From: Asterias amurensis
Lineage: Eukaryota > Echinodermata > Asteroidea > Forcipulatida > Asteriidae
Length of the DNA stretch: 64,000 nucleotides
Assembly: GCF_032118995.1 (NCBI RefSeq)
Contig: NC_092667.1
Span: 4,952,931-5,016,930, forward strand
Direction: 5' to 3'
The notes beneath the pieces were generated by a model. It was given only the letters and a program-made list of their open reading frames with translations. It searched no databases and was not told the DNA's origin. Shown here piece after piece: positions 34,299 to 45,300 of this stretch. The position numbers and the translations under genes were made by a program. The first letter of the stretch is position 1. Every line of letters starts with the position of its first letter.

Positions 34299-35862
34299 TC
34301 AATTTGTGTCGATGTCCCGGTGATGATGAAGTGGTAGCAGCAGGGCAACCTCAAACTCAGGAGCAACTAGAGAGGTCGAGGCTTGGATCAATAAGGTGAC
34401 AGAGAGATCGCCTCCAGATGAAGCCTACAAGAACAAAATAATAACATGCACGTTAACTTGTTAACTTTTTAACAGGGGTGACCGAGGAGTGTTGTAGGCA
34501 GCACCGAAATTAAGAAGTTGTACAAGTTCATTAAAAGTCTAGTATGTTTATTATTTTTTCCTTCAAATGTTTTGTAATAAACTTTTTTTGCAAATATTTT
34601 CAAGCAAAATTTGATAAAACCATCAGGCTATATATAACCTTGCAACATTTTTGAGCAAATTTTGATAAAAACCTAAGCCTTGCAAACATTTCCAGGCAAA
34701 AACAATAGGGCTTTGGAAACATTTTCAGGAAAAAACCATAAGTTTGTTGCCTTGCAAACATTTTCAAGCAAAATTTGATAAAACCATAAGAGCTATATAT
34801 AGTCTTGCCCACATTTTCAGGCAAAAACCATAAGGCTATTATTTTTTATTGAATGTTGCAAAATATTTATGAAAAGAAAATTTATTACGTACCTCAAAAG
34901 CAACATACAACATTACTCTATGATACAACTCAGCCCTCCATTCAGTGGAGCTTGAATCTCCCTGGATGCATTCATTCAAGTCTTGCTGATGAACTGACAC
35001 TGTTGACTTAGGTGCTGCTACATGGATGACATGGTTCTTTAATGGATGGCAGTTGGTTCATAATGTAAAATAAAGCAATTGTTCTTGCATTAGGCTTGTT
35101 TTGATAATCTGATTAAATCAACAAACTACACGAGGAAAGAATAAACAAACCATAGTCAATGGTGTGCATGATTGTCAAGAATCTCTTTTGGAATGGTGTA
35201 AAAATACATTTTTGTTTGGGGGGGGGGAACTGATGAGCCACAGGCAGGGGGTCCGCTTAAGTGCTTGAATACAAGGGGGCAAAGACAACTCCGGGGGAGG
35301 GGGGGGGGGGCTTTCAATGTATCAAACCTCACATTATGCATTTTTCAACCTCATTCGGGGCAAGAGGGTGGGACAAAGGGTTTACGCAAGAGTTGGCTCC
35401 TGAAATTAATTACACAATGTCAGTAATGTTAACTATGCATTAGAATGCTATGAGGGACTTAATGTCCCTGCCCTTACAGGCTCACAGCTAAATTTCTAAG
35501 TTTGTCTTCTCCCTCTTGCGGTTGTGTAACTCACCTGTATAGTACATGATGGACACATCGAGCTGTTGGTGCCAGCGGTCTTCTTGATAAATGGAATGAT
35601 TGGAGCTGTCAGCACTAGGTTCACATCTGAGAGGAATTAAACAAGTTCATTAGTTAAAGTTTATTTCAACAAAAGTTTGTTCCCTTAACAGCACTTGACA
35701 CTATTGGCAATATTAACCCAAAATAATTGTTAGCATAAAAACTTCCTTGGTCTCCATTGCTCGCAATGGAGAGCTGTTGATAGTATAACACATTGTGAGA
35801 AACAATATTCCCTTTCATAGAAAACTGTGTTTACCTTTTCTTTTAGACCTTTTCTTTTTCAT
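34299..35862 (-). CDS. Small unrecognised protein gene, four coding exons
   Basis: Proposed spliced CDS, minus strand: 35862-35849 (MKKK plus AG), 35626-35535, 35017-34893, 34424-34299 (TGA). Junctions are GT-AG and phases agree (2, 1, 0). The product would be about 118 aa: MKKKRCEPSADSSNHSIY.., EDRWHQQLDVSIMYYT, APKSTVSVHQQDLNECIQ, TEWRAELYHRVMLYVAFE, then ASSGGDLSVTLLIQASTS and a hydrophobic tail ending HHHRDIDTN. Three exons have good acceptors (tctcag, catgtag, cttgtag). The first exon is the weakest call, and a longer upstream coding exon at 35945-35850 is possible. I recognise no domain. Intron 3 holds stray copies of the 48-bp repeat. There is no signal peptide. Confidence 0.45.
35690..35825. 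mobile_element. Fragment of the TTAA 'AGGCAGTGGACACTATTGG' MITE
   Basis: It shares gacactattggcaatattaa, ttagcataaaaacttccttg and cacattgtgagaaac with the full element at 57268-57653. Only the left half is present. Confidence 0.55.
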
Positions 35863-36059
35863 TTCCCAACCATGTTGAGGGTTGACTGTGGATCCTCAGT
35901 AACTTGCTTAGTCGAAATGTGCAGGTGTTCTGTAGCACAGTTCTCCTCACTATAAAACACAAACAAACAAAACATAAATATGGTAAATTTATCTTCCACC
36001 TCAAGATATAAGTTTTCTGTCTTCAAATGCTGGTTGGAGTAGACGTTGGGAGTATGCAG

Positions 36060-39000
36060 GCCCGTAACCAGGGGGGCGGATGCCCCCAAACTCCTCCCCC
36101 CAAAAAGTCTGCCCCCTAAATAAAAAATTTAAAAAAATTCCGCCCCCCCCCCTCAAAGTCAAATTAAAAATGTTAAAAATTAAAAAAAGGCTGCCCCCTC
36201 AAACAAAACCTACAAAGAAAAAAATAATATAACCTGCCCCATTAACAAAAAACCCACTTAACCCCCCCCCCCAAACAAAAATAAATACATAAATAATGTA
36301 AATAATAATTCTTGGTTACAGGCCTGGGAGTACGAGTTGGTTGGTGCAATACATCAAGTTAAATATTTTTTTTTAACAGGAGAGAACTTTGCCGTGCTGC
36401 TTTTGTATTTTTATTGATGCGAACAATAGTTGGTGAATCTAAAAATGGGCATTATAGCACACTTAACAACACATCAAGGAGCGCCCTAAAGGCATTGCTT
36501 AGGCACCCTGTTAATTATCATAGTATTCGCAATGTTGTCTATTTTTAATCAAGCGTTAAACCACACTCTTCAGTTCAACTATAGCCCTTTTTAAGTTGTC
36601 ATAGTGCTCTATAAATAGTACAAAATATGCTAGACTCCCTCGCGTATTTGGTACTTTTTGTGGGCTATCACGTTGGATGGGGGAAAGACTGGTATGTTGT
36701 CTTCAAAGATATATTGGAAAATCGAGAAGAAAAACATTTGATTTGAAGTTACTAAGTCAATGAAGCCATTTTTATAGCACCCCCACAGAACAAATGAAAT
36801 TCAGTATCCTAAAAAAACCCCACATTCTATTCATAATTTTTACCAAGCTTCTAACCTGATTGGTGAAACAAGGAATTTCCTATACTAAAAGTATAGTTAT
36901 ACATGTCCTTTTACAGCATTGTATATGTGACATGTCGTCCACGTGTGTATTTCGAAACTGCCGCCGTGTCAAACGGCAAGGTCTGTTGTTTGCCTCATTT
37001 TTACCCTTTCAGAAACTCATAATGAAACGAAAGAAGTATTCTACAAATGCTATAAAGCATACTCTACTCACCTGTTTCATTGTTGTAGCTATTGTGTCGA
37101 CTTAATAACATGTCAATTGTGGAAGAACAGGAGAGAAAATTCTTGTGCCTTCAGCCATTTTGTCTTGCAAGAGGGTCATAGGTCACGCGCTCGCGCACTC
37201 CCACGCACACCACGTGTGTAATTTGCATATCACAAACGTCCCTGGCACAAGCCATATAAATGGTAACGGTGATACCAAAGCAAAGACGTTATGGGAGAAC
37301 ATTATTTTCTTGATTACGAAGGGACGATATAGAATTAATGATAAACATTATATTATAAAACTTGATAGTTTAGCTAGCAGTGTATTTTGAAAGTGTTTTG
37401 GAGAGTTTTTGAGCAAGTATTAGGGAAGAAGGAGCTTCGAGATGTTTTAACCCTAAATGAAAACCCCCATTGGTTAATGGAAAGTGCAAGCCATTTCGGT
37501 CCTGTATTATCCAGGGGCGGGGGGGGGGGGGGGGGCAGTGGTAGATTTTAGCAAACAAAATGTTGGGAGGTATAATTGGCGATTGTTTATCATTGCATGA
37601 ACTAATCTACAGGGTTTTGATTTCTCTGTACCTCACACTAAAAAAGTGAACAACTGATGAGGTCTTAACTTCTTAAGGCAAATAATAACTGTGAACATGC
37701 TGTCTTAAGTTCTGCTTATAAAGAAAACTTTTTCACGTGAAAGAACATTTCGTGATAGGGGCATATAAATATTTAAGTCCATACAAAATGTGCGAAAAAT
37801 TAACAAGCCAAAAATATTTTTTTTAACTTGAATGTTAAGTTTATTTCCATAACATTCTTAAAATATAATTATACTCTATATTATAATAAACAATTACATT
37901 CTTGTTTTCATACAAACATTAAGTAATTTGCACATCTTTATTTAAAACATTAATTAAAGAGAGATGCAGAAGGCATGAGGTTTTTATCAAAGAATAAGAA
38001 CCTACATATTTTTTGTTAAATAACAATAATCTTCAGCAATTTGTGTAAACGTGAAATGCCACTGAATGGATTATATTGTATCTTTAAGATATATACATTG
38101 TTGCATGAATAGAAAGAGTTATAAATGTTCATAGTTTTCAATGTGTACATTTTGTAATTGGTTTATCATGCTAAGTGAAGTATGGACACAATGTGAATCT
38201 TGGTTTATTTCTTTGCTTATGGCAAGTCAAACAAACAATAATTGTGCATACTTAAAGCTATTTTCTCAGCTTAGTCGGAAACTTAATCAATTTTTTTTTA
38301 TATGCATAATCCATAAAAACAAATATGTGTAAAGGCACTCTGACAAAACATTAATTACATTGCAAATGCTTCTGCTATTTTTCAGACCAATAGAGTTCTA
38401 CTTGTGTGAAGTTTATGTAGGATTATTGAAATTGAATATTAATAATATTTGGTTCTCATATAGCGCACATACCCTAGTAGCTAGATCAAGGCGCTTTACG
38501 ACATTATTATCTTGTACAACTGTCAGACATTCTTAGACCATTCCTCAAACTTTCTCAACTCATTGGGAAGTGTTCAACCCCAACCTGCTTATTTATTTGC
38601 CCTAACCAGAAACACGACATAATATCGTCCCAGCCCTCCCAGGTTCCCATTTATACACCTGGGTTAAGAGAAGCAATTATGGACAGTACCTTGCTCAAAG
38701 ACATAAGTGTCATGACCAGAAAAACCCACACTCCAATGATTCATGCAATCAGAATTTAAGTCAGACTTACTAGATCGCTCAACAATGGCAGCGAATTATT
38801 CACATTTTTGCTGACTATTTACTTTGTCTTTAAGTTAAATATTCAATCTAAAATTTAATTTTGTCTCCCAACTGATCCGTTCTAGAGAACTGATCATTCT
38901 AGAGTCAGGAGAGAATCACAATTGGAAAACTATGTACAGCCCAATGATTTACTTGAAAGAAGTCTTACTTCACCGTACAAAGAAAAGTATATACATCTTT

Positions 39001-39230
39001 ATGAACAAAAACTATGTTATACACTAGAAGTAGGAACTATGATGGTGACTGAAAAATATAGAGATAAATTTACTAGAGCAAGATTTGAACCAACGACCTC
39101 CGGATTAATGTGCCGGTGCTCTACCAACTGAACTATCTAACCCTATTTTGCATGTCTCCATATTCATTGCACTAAGTTAAAATAGGTTAGGTTGAATCAG
39201 ACACTTGAACACTAACGGCGAACTTGGATC
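36060..39230. other. Intergenic region between the small gene and CHD1L
   Basis: It holds C/A-rich low complexity at 36060-36300, a G run at 37517-37534, AT-rich sequence at 37600-38400, a minus-strand family 1 SINE at about 38445-38790 (boxes tgtcatgaccag, ggcgctttacgac) and a tRNA-like SINE head at 39075-39148 minus. No gene is supported. Confidence 0.5.
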
Positions 39231-39240
39231 CCCTACACAA

Positions 39241-39246
39241 TTTATT
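39241..39246 (-). terminator. CHD1L: Probable CHD1L poly(A) signal
   Basis: TTTATT on plus (AATAAA on minus) about 140 bp beyond the stop codon. It is the first canonical hexamer seen downstream of the stop. Confidence 0.5.
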
Positions 39247-39384
39247 TTGCAAGAACTGTTTTTGGCAAGAAACAAATTTATCAAACATCAACAATGAGAA
39301 TCAAACTTAATCAAGTCCAAATGATGTTTTGAACATTAACAAATTCCCACTCATCTTGTGCGGGTAAGTCTTGCATTTGTAAGA

Positions 39385-42300
39385 TCAAAGTTTATATTTC
39401 TCTTCATTGATGTGACTCTGTTTTGCGATACAGTCTTGAAGCCATCTAGTTGACACGACCACAGCGTCGGGATTTGATGCCTTCATATCCAGCAGAGTTT
39501 GAACCTGCAGAACATAATTCAACAAGGAAAGGTAAATTGACCAAATTAAAGTGAAGTCATCATCACAATAAACTTGGTTGCCACATTTTTGGATTCAATG
39601 TCCCTGTGTGTTTCGCAGTGTAGTGAACAATTTTGGTGATGCGGAATGTACATGCTTTTGATTACAGGCTGTGAATTTCGTCATAGAAAGGCAAGGCCAT
39701 TTTCAATTTACAAAGGGCACTTCCATTGGAAAATGTTAAAGCCAATGGGAAACTTTTAAATGGGCACTAATACACTGGCCTCCGTGGCCTGCATGTAATT
39801 CCAGGCCTGCGACAACCTGTTACTATGAACAAGTTTCAAATGGAATGACATGTGTGAGTTATTATACACATAATGACTGGCAAAGAGGCAACTAGTGTAC
39901 GTCATAGGCCCCGCTCGGGTACTAGTTCCCGCAAAACACGTGGCTAAATCACTAGACTATATTAGTTCATCCCACGTGACCGTGTTTCAACCAACCAGAA
40001 TGCAGAACAAGTAAGATGTGTGTTATAAATCAAGTTAATGTAAATGTTCATGTATTGTCATAGAATATTATCACTCAGTGAAATGTTTGCTAGGCTTGGC
40101 CTTTTGAAATGGATTAGTTCAGATTTTCTTCATGATAATACTTTGCTACAATGCACTTACATGCATTCAATGTTTGCATACAGGTATTGGTTGATTTCCG
40201 ATATCTAATCAGCATATTTAATATCCAGAAATAAACAGAACTATTTACCTCTGACGTGTCTTCCTTGGCCACAATGTGGGTCGTTGTTTCATCAACAGTC
40301 TCTGAGACATCACCATCATAAGTGAATTTTAAGTTAAGGAACCTTGAATCATAACTTATAAACAAAACCTGTCCAAAGCTGCAAAATGCAGCCAATCAAA
40401 CCAACAACACCGGGGCGAGCCCCTTCTCTTTTAAGATAAGTGCACTGTTTTTTTTTGTTACGAGCATTACAAAACACACAGGACCAATGGCTTTACGCCC
40501 CATCGGAAGGACAAAAAATAATGGTTAAGTATCTTGCTTAAGGACACAAGTGTCATGACCAGGACTCGAACCCACACTCAGCTGAACAGAAACACCAGAG
40601 CTTGAGTCAGCTGTTCAGAAGTATGTATTGCCATCTAGGTACTGAATCACAATTTCTGGATTTATGCAATTCATATTCATAGACATTAAACAAATATTTG
40701 AATGAGAGAGACTAGCTGTTGCCAGCTTGGTGTTTATATCCCCTTGCGGGAGTTTGCTGAGTTCCCTTGACGGGAAGATCATCTAAACAAACAAATATCT
40801 AACAAATATGTAAGCATGATTAAAAGGATATGCCACAACATAGCGTGTGAGTTTCTTTAAATCCCCGTCGTCAACATCACAGAAGCTCACTGTCACCCCT
40901 CGAAAGAAACTGGGCAGTCCTGTCCCGTCATCTCCTTGGGTGGATGATGATGATGATGTAGATACCCTCGAGGTTGAAGGAGCTGATGCGTCAAGCGAGG
41001 GGGTAGTTGATGAAGGCTTAGGGTGCGTGGCTGGGCTGGTGGTTGGGCGATGCTTTCCTCTTCGTCTTGGAAAATAATATCTGTAGAGTAGTCTGTCAAG
41101 GAAAGGTCAACTTTTGAAAATTAGATAATATTTTGCAGTCATGCTGGGCGCAGTTCACTGATATACAAAAAGTAGCTAAACACAACACAATGATGCGCGC
41201 TAGAATAAGGTTACCAGCTCGTGGCTGAGCGGATAAGAGCACAGAATTCAAGCTATGGTGTTTCTGTTCAGCAGAGTGTGGGTTCGAATCCCGGTCGTGA
41301 CACTTGTGTCCCCGAGCAAGACACTTTACTATAATTGCTTTTCTCCACCCAGGGGTAAATGGGTACCTGTGAGGGCAGAGTTGGTTCTTGTGATTGATTA
41401 GCCTTGATTGCGCTACATATTTGGCGGCACAGGCTGTATACTCCATAGGGAGGAATGGTTTAAGGCCCAGTGACCAGGGGTAATAATGTTGAAGCGCCAT
41501 GAGCGTCACTGCGTGATGGATCTGAGCACTATATAAGAAGCCACTACAAGTATTACTATTATTATTATTAAAATTCCTTGTCACATATTCCTTCTGTGAC
41601 TGGTTTTTGCTTACAAGAAAATTGCTTAGCAGAAAATTGTTTGTGATAATTTGTGCTTCAGCCACTCTATGAAAATCGAGCCTATACTTTGTTTAAATGA
41701 GTATAAAATTACTGAAATATGTTTACAACATAAATATCTTGTAGGAAATCACAGGAACAATTTTTGTGAAAGTTCCAAAAATGTTGAAAAGGATACACGT
41801 ATGTTGGAATGCCTTTAGATGCTAGCAGCTTTCGTATGAGTCGTTCAGTACCATACCAGTTGAAGCCTGCCGTTGCGTAACCAATACGTGGTAGATGAAC
41901 ACTTCCTATCAACATAGAGAGGGCAAAACAAATAAGCACAAATGTGCAATAATGTCATCGCTGGTAGGATTTGAAACTTTTAAAACGGTCTTCAACTAAG
42001 TTATGGTGACACCGATGAATCCATGCAATAATATAACATGGCTTGAGGGTCCACCAAAATGCAAATTAGGTTTCTGTATATACCAGAGCTGCCAACAATT
42101 ACAACTTGCAATCAGTGAGGTTTTGTAAAACAATCAAGAAGACATTTAAAATTACACTTAACATAATTGGGAAAGAGTCTCCACAATCAGGCAGATTTTC
42201 AAATTTTGATCTCCAGATCGAGGAAAGATTGGTTTAATTTTAGAGAACTTCCTGTAGCTTTTTCTGTTACTACTGCCTGTAACGGCTGCCTGAAATGATT

Positions 42301-45300
42301 TACTGACGTACCATTGCATTTCTTAGCAGCTCTGTACACCCTCTGAAGGCCTTGGTCCAGAGCGGATAATTTGATACCAGATAGATTGTTACGTCTGTCT
42401 CTGTGTTGAGCTACGATCAATGCAACCTACACCAACAAAGATATAACGAAAAGAATACTACTGATTAATATTATTGTAGTGTTGTCACTTTAAGTCGAGT
42501 CTGCCATTTTAAGACTCGCAGGCGCAATTTAGCTGTTGTAAATTGTTATATGAGTTCAGTTGTGACGTGATATGGTTTAGTGGTTACCAAACGTATACCT
42601 TCCTTTAATGACATTTACTTTAATAGTTCTTACCTTATCGCTACCATTGGTGCGACTTATCTTATCATCAATGCTGATTAAGTGAGCATCCCCAAGAGCT
42701 AAATCTAAAATTTAAAAGAGAAAAAAACAAAATCAGAAATCAATGGTTTTGCAGTAGACTGTGTAAGTCTATCTTACATATGAACATTCAAATCCGTTAC
42801 GTTTCCTCAAAAATACAATGTATTCACTTACAATACATTTACATGTAAATGATAGATAAAACAGGGTGTCAAAATTAAAACAAGGTGTCCAAAAGACACA
42901 CAGACACCCCTCTGGCTATGCTCACAGCAAAAGTTGTTTTCCTCGCTACGGAAAGTATTTGCATACACGCTCTACTCCAACAGAGGAAATTATCTACAAC
43001 CTAATCATCATACTCTGAGCTGAACTTGATCTTGAAAACTAAAAAGATTGTGACAACTAATTGAAGCAAACTCAAAATGCTCTTTGTGAAGGATCGTGTC
43101 TTTATTGCCTGCCACTACATCTTACCTTTCATTTTGCCCGCTAGCTCGTACTGCGTCTCAGGCTGGTCTGACCTCCTGTGTAAGGCAGTGAAGAGGCCCC
43201 CTGTACCCCAAGAACCACTGTCGTCTATTGAAGCAAAAGAAGACAAGTTAGGAGCGGGCCCATATGAGCTGTGAATTTCTTACAAATCATAAATCCAACA
43301 CTAGGTCCATACATAAAAGTAGTCAAGAGTGTCAAAAACATCACAAATTATCTCCTTTATCCCCAATGCAATCATAAATGATTACATCGGTTCTTTAACC
43401 ATCGGTTCTTTTGAGAACCAACACTACTCAAAAGAGATGTTCAAAAGGTGCTACCGCAAACCTCTATTTTTAAGTGATGTATTTCAGTTTGGATCTTGAT
43501 AGACTTACCAACACAATGTACAACAATGGCGTCATTGTCCCCAGTATTAATCGGTTGAGTGACGTCCCCACTGACGTACTGGATGGCTTTGACGTCATTG
43601 TCATCTTCCAGCGTCATAGTGTCGTCTTCCTCATCCTCATCTTCGTCATCCGTTTCCATGGCGATGTTGACGGACTCGTAATCATTGGATGCCCATAATG
43701 CCTCCCTGTCAGAAAATCAGAAAATCGTGGTCATAACACTCAGATCCCACTTTTTCTTGTCCAGAGTGGATGAAAATAACAAATCTGGGATCCAGATTTA
43801 GGGCAACATGTTATTGTCCAGAGTTTGGGCAAGGTGCCAATGTGTTGTAATAGCACTCATCCTCAGTGTAGGTCACGCTGGTGATGTTAACTGTACATGG
43901 AAAATGAGCTTTTCCAGAGAAAGTTCGTTAGACGACTGGTCCAAGAGGTTTACAATGTGCGAACAGGCATGCAATGTGGTTCAGTGGTTAGACTGCAGGA
44001 CTTGCAATCACAAGGTTGTGGGTTCAAGTCCTACCAAGCTATCCGGTGATTTAAACATCAACATTTGTATAGGATTAAAACAATCGAATGGTTCCAAAAA
44101 CCAAAGGTATACTTTGTTTTAAAAGTTCTCTTGCATTTGTTTCTTACAGTTTCTGTCGTCTTTCTTGGGCTCTCCGAACCTCTGCCTCTTCCATTAGCTT
44201 AGCCCTCTTGGCGGCCGCCTCTGCCCTCTTAGATGCAGCCTCTTCTCTCTGGACCACAATTGAATAAAAAAAACTCTTTATACAAAAAGTAACCACTGTT
44301 GATTTTTTTGAAGACGAAGTTACCTCCTATCTTTGCTTTCCCCAAAAAGCACCAAACAAACAATCGGCGAAAATTTTATTTAACTTGCATGTCAGCTTTT
44401 ATTGGAAATAATGAAAATCTGTTTGGCAGGGATTTTGGGCACTTTCATTTCAGCCTTATTTTGATTGTGGCAATCAAAATAATCAAATGATTTGAATTTT
44501 GTTCCCATCGTTGTAACTGTTTCAGAAGAACATATCTCTCTGAGGCTCGGTGATGGTGTGAGCTAACAATAAGATAGCAATGTAGAATTGGAACTTGCTA
44601 ACAGGCAAGCTCGATGGTCTAGTGGTAGAACATATGCTCTAGAATGGCAAAGGTCGTGGGTTGGAATCCCACCTGAGTAATATGAGAGTGGATTATTTCA
44701 CAGGTTCACAGAAATCAGTACAGTACAAAGTATATAGTGCTTTAAAAACATCAGTGTGTGGGTGAAACGCATTTTAAAAAGGCTGGGATTCGAACCTGGA
44801 CTACCAAGGCAAAGAGAAAGCGCAGTACTTCCAAGTAACTCTAATTCAGGCGTCCGTGGTTCATAACCTACCTTTCTTTTCCTTTCTTCAAGTTCCTGCG
44901 GTGTGTATTCTTTCTTCATTCGTTCATGGAGAGAAATTTCAGGCATGTCTCTCACGCTTCTGTTCTTCCGCAGTGCTCGGGGCAACTGCAGATCATCTTC
45001 TTGTTCGGCTACCTCAACTGTAGGACAGAATAGTCAGTAGGAACCAGAGAACAAATGACAAGGAAAGTTCTGGACAAATCAGTCTTTAAAGAGAAAGTGA
45101 TTCATAGGTGTTTGGGAAACTAAAATCAATCTCATCCTCTAGTTGTTTAAGGGGCTTGGATAAATGGGTTTAAAGACACCCGAAAAATGCCGACAAGTTA
45201 AGGTGGTCACGATGGCATCTTGCCTCGTCTTCCACCTATAGGACCCCGGTTTGAATTAAACCAAGGGCACTACGAGAATTGGGTTTTCAGTCCGTGTCTC

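Noticed and set aside
36929-37105. Plus ORF starting MSSTCVFRNCRRVKRQG, reminiscent of the start of a THAP zinc finger
   Set aside because: Only the first C-x4-C part looks right. The later THAP residues (Trp, Cys-His pair, AVPTIF) are not seen and no exon follows.
43975-44680. tRNA genes suggested by clear A and B boxes (also at 7400, 9140, 39080, 54250)
   Set aside because: None shows a pairing acceptor stem or complete cloverleaf. They recur as families with SINE bodies, so they are tRNA-derived SINE heads.
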